A DNA stretch of 31,686 nucleotides, taken from positions 1-31,686 of IMG/VR virus record IMGVR_UViG_3300030380_003868, one strand, 5' to 3'. A program made the position numbers and the translations under genes. Positions 17,668 to 25,433 of this stretch are shown piece after piece (within the stretch, counting starts at the first letter, position 1; the number at the start of each line of letters is the position of its first letter). The notes below the pieces were generated by a model. The model searched no databases. It was given only the letters and a program-made list of their open reading frames with translations, and was not told the DNA's origin. Source of the DNA: a virus.

Positions 17668-17697
17668 TTGATATGCAATGATATATGATGCTATGGT
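17668..17697 (+). promoter_or_regulatory. Candidate promoter of replication operon (extended -10)
   Basis: TTGATA (17668-17673, 5/6 to the -35 consensus), an 18-nt spacer, TATGGT (17692-17697, 4/6 to -10) and a TG one base before the -10 form a plausible sigma70 promoter in the 93-nt divergent gap. The AT-rich centre (ATATGCAATGATATATGAT) could also serve the minus-strand helicase. ATATGCAATG loosely resembles the ATATGCGATA promoters in the right-hand region. Confidence 0.5.
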
Positions 17698-17745
17698 CTC
17701 TTTCCAGCCCAAAAACAACGGGCCTAACCACGAAAGGAGACTAAA

Positions 17746-18324
17746 ATGAGCGATGTGCTCTTGGATTTCATGGAAGCTGACACCCAGTCCGGGGCTTCCA
17801 ACGTCGAGGCAGTATCAGACGGCGGACTGCAATCAGTGGCGAATCTAGCAATTGCTGTACGCGATAAAGAGGCTTTGATCTCTGAACTCGAAGGTAAGCT
17901 TAAAGAACAGAAACGCGAACTGTTAAAACTAACCGATGAAGACCTACCAGCGCTTCTGCTTGAATTAGGCATTACTAAATTTGAGCTGGAGGACGGATCA
18001 AAAATTGAAGTCCGACCCACGTATGGCGCACACATAAAAGCCGAAAACAAACCTGCCGCGTTTGAATGGCTTCGAGATAATGAGTTCGGAGACATCATCA
18101 AAAACACGGTGGCGTGCAACTTCGGTCGAGGCGAAGATGGCGCGGCTTACCGCTTCATCGAAGCCGCACAAAAGATGGGTTACTCACCCGAACAAAAAAC
18201 GGATGTGCATCCCAGCACGCTAAAAGCGTGGGTGAAAGAGCGCGTCGAACAGGGGGAAGAATTCCCTATGGAACTGTTCGGCGCATTTGTCGGTCAACGT
18301 GCAACAATCAAGAGAGGAAAATAA
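17746..18324 (+). CDS. First gene of replication operon, unknown coiled-coil protein
   Basis: A 192-residue protein preceded by GAAAGGAG. Residues ~38-68 form a charged coiled coil (RDKEALISELEGKLKEQKRELLKL). Then comes a small domain with ITKFELEDGSKIEVRPTYGAHIKAENK, an alternating-strand region, and AFEWLRDNEFGDIIKNTVACNFGRGED. The C-terminal part contains HPSTLKAWVKERVEQGEEFPMELFGAF. I do not recognise a named enzyme family. The gene directly precedes the SSB-like gene (1 nt apart) in a replication operon, so a DNA-transaction or accessory role is likely. Confidence 0.7.
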   Translation: MSDVLLDFMEADTQSGASNVEAVSDGGLQSVANLAIAVRDKEALISELEGKLKEQKRELLKLTDEDLPALLLELGITKFELEDGSKIEVRPTYGAHIKAENKPAAFEWLRDNEFGDIIKNTVACNFGRGEDGAAYRFIEAAQKMGYSPEQKTDVHPSTLKAWVKERVEQGEEFPMELFGAFVGQRATIKRGK

Positions 18325-18325
18325 C

Positions 18326-19096
18326 ATGGCGAAAGCAGAAGTAGCTGTGCAGAAAGACAAGGACATCGTTACGTTCGACGCATCGATGTTCGAACAAGAC
18401 GCTGGTAAGGGTCTAGAAAACATAGGGCAAGATGATCTTGCATTACCGTTCCTGAAAGTATTGAGTCGTCAAGACCCAGTGCTTGACGATTTGGACGATG
18501 CGAAGGCCGGTGACATCCTGAACACCGTGACCAACCAGACGTTCAAAGGTAAAGACGGTATCTTGGTCATACCCTGTGCGTACCAAAGACGTTTTATTGA
18601 GTGGGCACCGAGGGGTCAAGGCACTGGTGCACCGGTGAATATCTTTACTCCGGATCAGGAACGTCCACAAACAGAACGTAGCAAGGACGACAATCGTGAT
18701 TACGTTGTCGGCGGTAATGGCACTTACATTGAAGAAACGCACCAGCACTTTGTGTTGGTGATTGATGGTGAAATTGTCAGCACTGCACTCATCGCGATGA
18801 AATCAACTCAGTTGAAAAAGTCGCGCAAATGGAACTCCATGATCGCCCAGCGTACCCTTATGGGCAAAAATGGACCGTTCAATCCCCCACGCTTTAGCCA
18901 CGTATACAAGCTAAAGACCGTTTCTGAAGAGAACTCTAAAGGTTCTTGGCACGGTTGGGAAATCTCGCTAGACGGCATGGTCGATAACGCGGGGTTCTAC
19001 CAGCAAGCCAAACTGTTCAACGAGCAGATCATGGCAGGGGATGTGGAAGTTAAACACGCTAACGATGAGGTTGGTGAAGATAACGTTCCATTTTAG
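18326..19096 (+). CDS. Putative ssDNA-binding protein
   Basis: A 256-residue protein. ATG 18326 is preferred over an upstream in-frame start because GAGAGGA sits just before it and the previous gene ends 2 nt upstream. The body is beta-rich with basic and aromatic residues (YQRRFIEWAPRG, STALIAMKSTQLKKSRKWNSMIAQR, RFSHVYKLKTVSEENSKGSWHGWEISL), as expected for an OB-like fold. The C-terminus is an acidic tail ending EVGEDNVPF, closely resembling the DDxIPF tip by which bacterial SSB recruits partner proteins. Position before primase, helicase and polymerase supports the call. No named SSB family was confirmed, so this rests on tail, composition and context. Confidence 0.65.
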   Translation: MAKAEVAVQKDKDIVTFDASMFEQDAGKGLENIGQDDLALPFLKVLSRQDPVLDDLDDAKAGDILNTVTNQTFKGKDGILVIPCAYQRRFIEWAPRGQGTGAPVNIFTPDQERPQTERSKDDNRDYVVGGNGTYIEETHQHFVLVIDGEIVSTALIAMKSTQLKKSRKWNSMIAQRTLMGKNGPFNPPRFSHVYKLKTVSEENSKGSWHGWEISLDGMVDNAGFYQQAKLFNEQIMAGDVEVKHANDEVGEDNVPF

Positions 19097-19105
19097 GGGT
19101 AACGG

Positions 19106-19119
19106 GGGGCTTCGGCCCC
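19106..19119 (+). terminator. UUCG-loop hairpin between SSB-like gene and primase
   Basis: GGGGC-TTCG-GCCCC is a perfect 5-bp stem closed by the extra-stable C(UUCG)G tetraloop, followed by TCTCTTTT. The tail is too mixed for an efficient intrinsic terminator, so it is probably a partial terminator or an mRNA 3'-end stabiliser that would keep SSB-like message more abundant than primase message. Confidence 0.5.
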
Positions 19120-19138
19120 TCTCTTTTGGGAACAGACA

Positions 19139-20680
19139 ATGTCTGATGCAAAAAAGTTTTCGGCTATCTTTGATGGCCTTAAAGGTGCTTATGGCACTTT
19201 TAAAATCGATAGTAAAAAAGCTGACGGCAAGAATACTGGTAAAGCATCCCTCCTTCGTGAACCACGGACCATGGAGCTTTGGGAAGGGCACCTATCGGGA
19301 AAAGGCAACAGTGTTGGGATTATCCCAATCAACGAGGATAATCAATGCGTCTGGGGATGTATTGACATTGACCAGTACCCTTTAGATCACAAGCGACTGA
19401 TTGAAAAAATCGACCATGCTGGGCTACCTTTAGTGGTTTGTCGCTCAAAGTCCGGCGGTGCACATTGTTTTTTGTTTACGAAAGCTTGGATCAATGCAAA
19501 ATTGATGCAGGATACCTTGCAACACATTGCGGCAGGGTTAGGATATGGTGGCAGTGAAGTTTTTCCAAAGCAGATTAAGTTATTTCTTGATCGCGGGGAC
19601 GTTGGTAATTTTCTCAATCTTCCGTATTACGACGCTGAAGATGGACTCAGGTATGCCTTTAACGCGGATGGAAGCGCCGCGACACTCGAAGAGTTTTTTG
19701 CACTCTATGACAATGCCGCCCAGACCAAAGAGCAGGTAGAAGCTCTTACACACCAATCCATCGAAGACACTCCCATAGTAGATGGGCCACCTTGTTTGCA
19801 AACTATTTGTGCCAACAAAATAGGCGAGGGTGGTCGTAACAACGGCTTGTTCAACGTCGGCGTTTACTTGCGTAAAGCGCATCCCGACACATGGCAGGAT
19901 GAAATCCTGCACCACAATATGTCTTATATTGATCCGCCTCTGCCGCTTAACGAGGTGAATCTGGTCGTTAAACAGCTTGAGCGTAAAGACTACGCCTACA
20001 AGTGTTCGGATATGCCTATCCAACCATACTGCAACAAAGATGTGTGCATCACCCGAAAATTTGGTGTGGGTGCGGCAGTGTCTGACATGGCAATCGCTAA
20101 CCTGCGCAAATACAACTCCGTGCCACCGGTGTGGTTTCTTGATGTCAATGGGGTTCCTTTAGAACTCGATACAGACGCGCTTCTGAGCCAAATAGCTTTT
20201 CAAAAATCGTGTATAGAGCAGTTGAACTTTATGCCACAGACGTTGCCTAAGCGCGGTTGGGAAGGGCGTATCAATCAACTCATGAAGGAAATGTCAGAGA
20301 CGGACGGTGCAATCATCGAGGTATCGCAAGATGCGTCAGTGACCGGGCAGTTTTACGAGTTTCTTGAAGAGTTCTGTAGCAACAGTCAACGGGCAGAAGA
20401 CCGTGAAGAAATCCTACTACGCCGTCCATGGGTGGACGATGAGTCGGACTCCATCTTCTTCCGGCTCAAGGACTTCGATGCGTTCCTGCGCAAAAACAAA
20501 TTTACTGAATTCAAATCACACAAGATTGCCCAGCGCCTACGGGACATCAACGGTGAATCGGTCGTGCTTAAAATTAAAGGTAAGCCCGTGCGTGTCTGGC
20601 AACTGCCCGTTAATGAGCTAGACCACATAGAAACCACCATAGAAGGCGCTACCTTTGATGTCGGTGAGGCACCTTTCTAA
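19139..20680 (+). CDS. DNA primase, archaeo-eukaryotic (AEP) type
   Basis: A 513-residue protein. The N-terminal AEP catalytic core shows the metal-binding pair in WGCIDIDQY (Asp76, Asp78), the nucleotide-binding SGGAH (His109) and the downstream VFPKQIKLFLDRGDVGNFLNLPYYD segment (~141-165), the layout of TOTE-type/phage AEP primases. A second domain has four candidate metal ligands: PPCLQTIC (Cys219/Cys224), YKC (Cys289) and YCNKDVC (Cys298, Cys303), before TRKFGVG. This resembles the Fe-S or zinc helical domain of primase large subunits, fused here. It would make primers for the polymerase downstream. The last ~100 residues may be a winged-helix domain. It is coupled to the helicase by TAATG. 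Confidence 0.85.
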   Translation: MSDAKKFSAIFDGLKGAYGTFKIDSKKADGKNTGKASLLREPRTMELWEGHLSGKGNSVGIIPINEDNQCVWGCIDIDQYPLDHKRLIEKIDHAGLPLVVCRSKSGGAHCFLFTKAWINAKLMQDTLQHIAAGLGYGGSEVFPKQIKLFLDRGDVGNFLNLPYYDAEDGLRYAFNADGSAATLEEFFALYDNAAQTKEQVEALTHQSIEDTPIVDGPPCLQTICANKIGEGGRNNGLFNVGVYLRKAHPDTWQDEILHHNMSYIDPPLPLNEVNLVVKQLERKDYAYKCSDMPIQPYCNKDVCITRKFGVGAAVSDMAIANLRKYNSVPPVWFLDVNGVPLELDTDALLSQIAFQKSCIEQLNFMPQTLPKRGWEGRINQLMKEMSETDGAIIEVSQDASVTGQFYEFLEEFCSNSQRAEDREEILLRRPWVDDESDSIFFRLKDFDAFLRKNKFTEFKSHKIAQRLRDINGESVVLKIKGKPVRVWQLPVNELDHIETTIEGATFDVGEAPF

Positions 20681-22185
20681 TGTACCGGATCTTCGGGCCT
20701 CCCGGCACAGGCAAGACAACAACTCTGCTTAACATGGTGGACAAGTCTCTGTCTGAGGGAGTGCCCTCTAGTTCCATAGGGTTCTTTGCGTTTACAAAGA
20801 AAGCCGCCGCAGAGGCCAAGGAACGCGCCTCACGGCGCTTTGAGTTAGACCCCGACAAAGACCTGCCTTACTTCAGAACGATCCACTCGCTGGCTTACAG
20901 ACTGCTCTCGATCAAAGAGCACCAGATGATGGGGACAGCACAGTACAAAGAACTGTCCGACGCCATTGGGTTTGAGCTAAACGGCACCAGTTACGTGGAT
21001 GAATGGGACACTACGGTTAAAACAAGCGACCATCCAATTCTGTCCCTTATCAACCTTGCCCGCACAAAGAAAAACCACCTGCGGCAGGAATACAACCGGA
21101 GCAACATCAACCACACGTGGCTTGAGGTAGATTACGTCGCTAGTAGCTACCACAACTACAAGACGGCTAATAACCTTCTTGACTTTACCGACCTGCTACA
21201 AAAATTTATTGAGGAGGCAAACTTTCTGTTGCCCCACTTCGACTTGTGTTTTTTAGATGAAGCACAAGACCTTTCGCCCTTACAGTGGGACATCGCTCAC
21301 AAACTGGACGCCAAATCTAAAAAGATGTACTGCGCCGGTGATGACGATCAAGCCATCTACGTTTGGGGTGGTGCGGATGTAGACCACTTCATCAACTTGC
21401 CCGGCGGCTCAGAAACATTAGAGCAATCGCACCGCGTTCCTCGTGCTGTACACGAGCTTGCCGAAAGAGTCGTCAGTCGTATCAAAAACCGTTTCCCCAA
21501 AACCTACCGTCCCCGCGATGAAATGGGTTCTGTGCAACGGATCGTGGATGTCAACCAACTCGACATGGCTCACGGCTCTTGGCTCATTATGGCTCACGCC
21601 AACTATATGCTTCACCCGATTGCCACTACGTTAAAAGAGCAAGGCTATTTGTTCTTACGAGGCCACGATCAAAGATCCATCCCCGAAAAGATGTCGGTTG
21701 CCATCAACGGTTGGGAGCAACTGCGCAAAGGCAGGGCGATCCATGCGGGTGCTATCAAAGCCATCTACTCGTTTATGTCGGGCAACAACATTCGGATCAA
21801 ACGTGGCTTTAAAAAAATTAATGACGATGATGACGTGCTCATTGACCTTAAAACCTTGCAAGCACATTACGGTTTACTTATCGGCGCTGATATGATCTGG
21901 CATGAGGCCATGGATAAGATCCCCGATAAAGACCGTGCCTACATCGTAGCCATGCTTCGACGGGGAGAAAAATTTAATGCCAAGCCTCGCATTCGATTGT
22001 CCACGATTCACGGTACAAAAGGGGGCGAGGCCGAAAACGTTGTGCTTATGCCTGACCTTACTAACGCGGCGCTTGAGCAGTCCGGTGATGAGCTACATAG
22101 AACTTTCTACGTAGGCATCACGAGGACACTTAAAAACCTCTACATATTAGAACCCGATGACTATTTAAAGGCTTACGAACTATGA
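20680..22185 (+). CDS. UvrD/Rep-like SF1A DNA helicase
   Basis: A 501-residue 3'-5' type helicase. Motifs in order: Walker A GPPGTGKT (6-13), Ia FFAFTKKAAAEAKER (~35-49), Ic TIHSLAYRLL (~67-76), Walker B LDEAQD (192-197), III GDDDQAIYVWGGAD (220-233), IV-like QSHRVP (249-254), V STIHGTKGGEAENVV (441-455) and VI YVGITR (477-482). It is shorter than cellular UvrD (~720 residues) because the 1B/2B accessory domains are reduced. It starts on the last base of the primase stop codon and overlaps the next gene by 4 nt, so primase and helicase are probably made in fixed ratio. Confidence 0.92.
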   Translation: MYRIFGPPGTGKTTTLLNMVDKSLSEGVPSSSIGFFAFTKKAAAEAKERASRRFELDPDKDLPYFRTIHSLAYRLLSIKEHQMMGTAQYKELSDAIGFELNGTSYVDEWDTTVKTSDHPILSLINLARTKKNHLRQEYNRSNINHTWLEVDYVASSYHNYKTANNLLDFTDLLQKFIEEANFLLPHFDLCFLDEAQDLSPLQWDIAHKLDAKSKKMYCAGDDDQAIYVWGGADVDHFINLPGGSETLEQSHRVPRAVHELAERVVSRIKNRFPKTYRPRDEMGSVQRIVDVNQLDMAHGSWLIMAHANYMLHPIATTLKEQGYLFLRGHDQRSIPEKMSVAINGWEQLRKGRAIHAGAIKAIYSFMSGNNIRIKRGFKKINDDDDVLIDLKTLQAHYGLLIGADMIWHEAMDKIPDKDRAYIVAMLRRGEKFNAKPRIRLSTIHGTKGGEAENVVLMPDLTNAALEQSGDELHRTFYVGITRTLKNLYILEPDDYLKAYEL

Positions 22186-22457
22186 CTTCAAACAATTCTT
22201 TTTTAAAACTGGATCAAGCAATTCGGAAATACATTAGGTCTGAAAAAGTACAACGCGAGTTGTTCGAAGACATAGCAACTAAATTTTTAAAGGCACAAGT
22301 CGAAACACGGTCAGGGTTTTCAGTAGACGGTAGGGCCGTGGGTGGTTGGGATACTCTAGAAGGTACCAACACACGATTTTCAAATGTCCTTATTGACAGC
22401 GTCATTGCGGTTATTGCCGATGAATTTAAACAAAGCCCTAGTGAGAAAAAAACATGA
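22182..22457 (+). CDS. Small ORF in replication operon, unknown
   Basis: A 91-residue protein with 4-nt ATGA overlaps at both ends, a strong sign of a real coupled gene. The N-terminal half is helical and charged (LDQAIRKYIRSEKVQRELFEDIATKFLKAQV). It is followed by a Gly-rich turn (GFSVDGRAVGGWDTLEG) and a C-terminal helix. No known motif was recognised. Position between helicase and polymerase suggests an accessory replication factor. Confidence 0.65.
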   Translation: MTSNNSFLKLDQAIRKYIRSEKVQRELFEDIATKFLKAQVETRSGFSVDGRAVGGWDTLEGTNTRFSNVLIDSVIAVIADEFKQSPSEKKT

Positions 22458-22606
22458 CTTCCGATATGACTTCCATCCCCTGCCCAAAGTGCGGCAACAA
22501 AGCAAAAGAAATTATCCACGCCGCTGAGAACAAACGACGAGGGTGGTACTGCGAAAGCTGTAAGCACTACGAAATCGCAATCCTCAGAGAGAAGAAGGTA
22601 GCCTAA
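22454..22606 (+). CDS. Small zinc-ribbon protein
   Basis: A 50-residue protein with two CxxC knuckles: CPKC (Cys10, Cys13) and CESC (Cys33, Cys36), separated by 19 residues with basic AENKRRGWY. This is a minimal zinc ribbon of the kind found in nucleic-acid-binding adaptors. It starts in an ATGA overlap with the previous gene and its stop TAA shares a base with the polymerase ATG, so it is tightly coupled on both sides. It could contact DNA or the polymerase; no partner can be read from sequence. Confidence 0.75.
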   Translation: MTSDMTSIPCPKCGNKAKEIIHAAENKRRGWYCESCKHYEIAILREKKVA

Positions 22607-24510
22607 TGACCGGCAAACTACAGATGGCAATGTTCCCACCCAAAACAGATTGGGTGCCTATTGCAGAGTTTCCTGACCTTACCGATGCAAAGGAAATCGC
22701 CATCGACGTGGAAACACGCGACCCGCATTTGAAAGAGCGCGGTCCGGGTTGGCCCACCAAAAACGGGGAAGTCGTGGGCTACGCCATTGCTGTCGCAGGC
22801 TGGTCTACCTACATCCCCGTCGGTCACGCAGGAGGCGGAAACCTCGATGCACGGATCACGGCCCGCTGGCTCAAGAAAGTATTCGAGTGCCCTGCCGACA
22901 AAATCATGCATAACGCACAATACGACCTTGGGTGGATTCGTGCCATGGGCTTCACAGTCAACGGCAAAATCATCGATACCATGATGACCGCCAGCCTAAT
23001 CGACGAAAACCGTTTTAGCTACAGCTTGAACGCGCTGGCTTACGATTACCTTGGTAAAACCAAATCTGAAAAAACCCTGACCGAAGCCGCACGCAGTTTT
23101 GGCGTAGACCCCAAGTCAGAAATGTGGCGTCTGCCTGCAATGTATGTCGGCCCTTACGCAGAAGTGGATGCAGAGCTTACCCTTGAGCTTTGGGATCATT
23201 TCAAAACTATTCTTAACCGCGAAGATTTATGGAATATTTGGGAACTTGAAACCGAACTCCTACCCTGCTTAGTCGAGATGACTATGCGTGGCATACGCGT
23301 CGATGCAGACAAAGCAGAGCGCACCAAACAATCTTTAATGCGGCGAGAAGCACATCTACATAAATGTATTAAAAAAATCGTGGGTAAAGACGTTGAGATC
23401 TGGGCGGCTCAATCCATCGCCCAAGCTTTTGACAAACTATCGATACCTTATCCAAAAACAGAGAAGGGTACGCCTAGCTTTACAAAAACATTCTTACTCG
23501 AACACAACAGCGAGTTAGCCGGTTTGATCGTACAGTGCCGTAACGTTAATAAAACACACGGTAGCTTTATCGACGGCGTCATGAAATACGTTCATAACGG
23601 TCGTGTGCATAGCCATGTGAACCAACTACGATCCGACGACGGTGGTACCGTCAGTGGCCGTATGAGTTACAACTCGCCTAACCTCCAACAAATCCCGGCT
23701 CGCGATCCAGAGCTTGGCCCCCTCATCCGTTCCCTATTTGTCCCCGAAGAAGGTCAGCAGTGGGCGGCTATCGACTTCTCGCAACAGGAACCACGGATCT
23801 TGGTGCACTATGCTAGGGCGTTCGGTGAATCACGTAATGCACCCTTGGCGGGCGTCGATGAAATTGTTGAGGCGTACTGCACCAAAGCGGACACTGATTT
23901 TCATACCATGGTCGCTGAAATGGCAAACATTCCCCGTAAACAAGCCAAAACCATAAATCTAGGCATGATGTATGGCATGGGTGTCAATAAGTTAGCCGAC
24001 CAACTGGATTTATCTATCGACGAAGCGAAAGCCCTGACCAAGCAATACCACGAACGCGTCCCATTCGTTAAAGCACTTATGCGGGGCGTCCAACAACGAC
24101 TCGAAGACCCACGGTCCTCCGGGTCCATACGGTCCCTCAAAGGACGCAAGTGCCGGTTCGATTTATGGGAACCCGATACATTTGCCATGCACAAGGCCCT
24201 GCCCCGTGAAGAAGCCATCGCGACTCACGGGCCAACGACACGTTTAAAACGTGCCTATACCTACAAAGCACTAAACCGACTCATCCAAGCTTCCGCCGCC
24301 GATATGACCAAGCAAGCGATGCTTGACTGTTATAAAGCTGGTCATATACCCATGCTTCAAGTCCATGACGAATTGGCTTTTTCCGTAGACAGTATTGATC
24401 AAGCAAGAGAGTTGTCTACGATGATGGAACAGGCAATACCTATCGAGGTGCCAAATCGTTGTGATATTGAGATTGGTCCTTCGTGGGGGGAATGTGAGGA
24501 CGTAACCTAA
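22606..24510 (+). CDS. DNA polymerase, family A, with 3'-5' exonuclease
   Basis: A 634-residue PolA without a 5'-3' exonuclease domain. Proofreading domain: Exo I IDVET (Asp34, Glu36), Exo II MHNAQYDL (Asn103, Asp107), Exo III YAEVD (Tyr184, Asp188). Polymerase: motif A AAIDFSQQEPR (Asp390), motif B RKQAKTINLGMMYG (Lys448, Tyr456) and motif C QVHDE (His587-Asp588-Glu589), so all catalytic residues are present. The residue matching E. coli Phe762 is Leu452, the form frequent in marine viral PolA and thought to slow synthesis and raise fidelity. A T7-type thioredoxin-binding insertion was not seen. It ends the operon; no classical terminator follows directly. Confidence 0.96.
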   Translation: MTGKLQMAMFPPKTDWVPIAEFPDLTDAKEIAIDVETRDPHLKERGPGWPTKNGEVVGYAIAVAGWSTYIPVGHAGGGNLDARITARWLKKVFECPADKIMHNAQYDLGWIRAMGFTVNGKIIDTMMTASLIDENRFSYSLNALAYDYLGKTKSEKTLTEAARSFGVDPKSEMWRLPAMYVGPYAEVDAELTLELWDHFKTILNREDLWNIWELETELLPCLVEMTMRGIRVDADKAERTKQSLMRREAHLHKCIKKIVGKDVEIWAAQSIAQAFDKLSIPYPKTEKGTPSFTKTFLLEHNSELAGLIVQCRNVNKTHGSFIDGVMKYVHNGRVHSHVNQLRSDDGGTVSGRMSYNSPNLQQIPARDPELGPLIRSLFVPEEGQQWAAIDFSQQEPRILVHYARAFGESRNAPLAGVDEIVEAYCTKADTDFHTMVAEMANIPRKQAKTINLGMMYGMGVNKLADQLDLSIDEAKALTKQYHERVPFVKALMRGVQQRLEDPRSSGSIRSLKGRKCRFDLWEPDTFAMHKALPREEAIATHGPTTRLKRAYTYKALNRLIQASAADMTKQAMLDCYKAGHIPMLQVHDELAFSVDSIDQARELSTMMEQAIPIEVPNRCDIEIGPSWGECEDVT

Positions 24511-24538
24511 AAAAACCAGCTATTCTATACATTAAATC

Positions 24539-24565
24539 TTGCTTTATCTAAGATAATCGTATAGA
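24539..24565 (+). promoter_or_regulatory. Weak candidate promoter before the tandem repeats
   Basis: TTGCTT (24539-24544) and TATAGA (24560-24565) are 15 nt apart, shorter than ideal, in an AT-rich stretch just after the polymerase gene. A transcript from here would carry the three repeats in its 5' leader ahead of the ribbon-helix-helix gene. Confidence 0.25.
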
Positions 24566-24575
24566 TTTGCTTACA

Positions 24576-24747
24576 GGACAGGGGAGACCCAATATCGCTG
24601 GCATAAGACACCGGTGTCCGAAAACGTCTAGGACAGGGTATTCCGACACCCAAATTGCTGGCGTAAAGCACCAGTGTCCGAAACGCTCAGGACAGGGAGG
24701 TGGCTCCCCGTAACATGGTCTGAGGCACCGGGGTCTGAAACGCCTCA
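24576..24747 (+). repeat. Three tandem ~58-nt imperfect repeats with conserved hairpins
   Basis: Units are 24576-24630 (55 nt), 24631-24689 (59 nt) and 24690-24747 (58 nt). Each starts GGACAGGG and ends in a form of CACCnGTGTCCGAAACG. Hairpin 1 differs in sequence but is kept: GGG-GAGA-CCC, GGGT-(8 nt)-ACCC, GGGAG-GTGG-CTCCC. Hairpin 2 closes with TA(A)GAC/GTCTA, AGC/GCT and TGAGGC/GCCTCA around a conserved loop. Such compensatory change points to selected RNA or DNA secondary structure. Unit 1 also has a 12-bp palindrome, GACACCGGTGTC. Unit lengths are not multiples of three. The block lies directly before an RHH gene: operator array, structured leader or origin are the main options. Confidence 0.8.
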
Positions 24748-24769
24748 CCTATTAACTGGAGATTTTTGT

Positions 24770-25006
24770 ATGGATACCACAAAGTGGAAATCAGTACTCA
24801 TGCCTCGCGATGTCTACGAAGAAATCGTGGTCATTGCCCGTGTAGAAGGCCGCACAATCAGCGGACAGCTACGCTACATCACAGAAGCATGGAAGCAGGC
24901 CAACCTGACAAAGAACGATCAGGCGTTTATTAAGGATGAAGTAGCCAAGTTCCACGATGCAAACGGCCAGACCAAACCGCTTACGTCAAAAAGCTTTTCT
25001 ATTTGA
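24770..25006 (+). CDS. Ribbon-helix-helix-like small DNA-binding protein
   Basis: A 78-residue protein beginning at ATG 24770, with GGAG 8-9 nt upstream. Residues ~5-45 read strand (WKSVLMPR), helix (DVYEEIVVIARVEG), turn, helix (TISGQLRYITEAWKQAN), which is the MetJ/Arc-type ribbon-helix-helix order with a basic/polar strand for DNA contact. The tail is flexible and basic (KPLTSKSF). RHH repressors usually bind repeated operators, and three tandem repeats lie 23 nt upstream, so autoregulation is plausible. It is coupled by TGATG to the next gene. Confidence 0.6.
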   Translation: MDTTKWKSVLMPRDVYEEIVVIARVEGRTISGQLRYITEAWKQANLTKNDQAFIKDEVAKFHDANGQTKPLTSKSFSI

Positions 25007-25188
25007 TGGACATAAAAGCTAAACTAAAAGCTCTGTTGGAAAATTTAGATGAGTCTTACGAAAGAAAAGGAGTTGTTAACCGATCAGACCTCAATGAGAT
25101 CATCGTGTGGCAAGAATTACTGTATGCAAAACGAGATGCCGAACGAGAAAGGAGTGCCAAGCCCGTCAATCCCAAAAATGATGATTGA
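25006..25188 (+). CDS. Small helical protein, unknown
   Basis: A 60-residue, highly charged, helical protein (IKAKLKALLENLDESYERKGVVNRSDLNEIIVWQELLYAKRDAERERSAK). It starts at the last base of the RHH gene stop, so it is translationally coupled. No family was recognised. It could form a partner or antitoxin-like helical pair, but nothing in sequence proves this. Confidence 0.55.
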   Translation: MDIKAKLKALLENLDESYERKGVVNRSDLNEIIVWQELLYAKRDAERERSAKPVNPKNDD

Positions 25189-25339
25189 CGATGCTTTAAT
25201 CGCGCTTCAAGCGGCCCATAGTTGGGCAAACCGCACCGGGCGCGTTGTAGTAATAATGGAAGATCTGTCGGTGACGTTTCAAGATGAATTAACTGCCGAT
25301 TCCTTGAAACTTGTTTTAGAAACCATACATGGGGCTTGA
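25181..25339 (+). CDS. Small protein, unknown; start uncertain
   Basis: A 52-residue protein (MMIDDALIALQAAHSWANRTGRVVVIMEDLSVTFQDELTADSLKLVLETIHGA) overlapping the previous gene end by 8 nt. The frame is open further upstream; ATG 25136 would add 15 residues, but neither start has a good ribosome site, and I favour the coupled start. Predicted helix, two strands (RVVVIMEDLSVTF), helix. No known family. It ends the small RHH operon. Confidence 0.45.
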   Translation: MIDDALIALQAAHSWANRTGRVVVIMEDLSVTFQDELTADSLKLVLETIHGA

Positions 25340-25433
25340 ATATTTACTCGATTTGTGATGTAAGTTGTTATGGCGTTAGGGTTCTTTGAAATACGTTCCC
25401 AAAGTGTATTTACCTCTTAACCATATTGAACCC

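Noticed and set aside
24576-24747. CRISPR-like array
   Set aside because: Only three imperfect units, no uniform short repeat with unique spacers, and no cas genes. The repeat runs through the full unit.
24576-24747. Tandem hammerhead or twister ribozymes
   Set aside because: A GAAA-containing stretch recurs, but the other core element of hammerhead (CUGANGA) is absent, and the twister core is not matched.
24548-24748. Minus-strand peptide with repeated FGHxCxxPAI phrases across the tandem repeats
   Set aside because: Units of 55, 59 and 58 nt shift the frame between copies and no ribosome site is present; the phrase repeats only because the DNA does.
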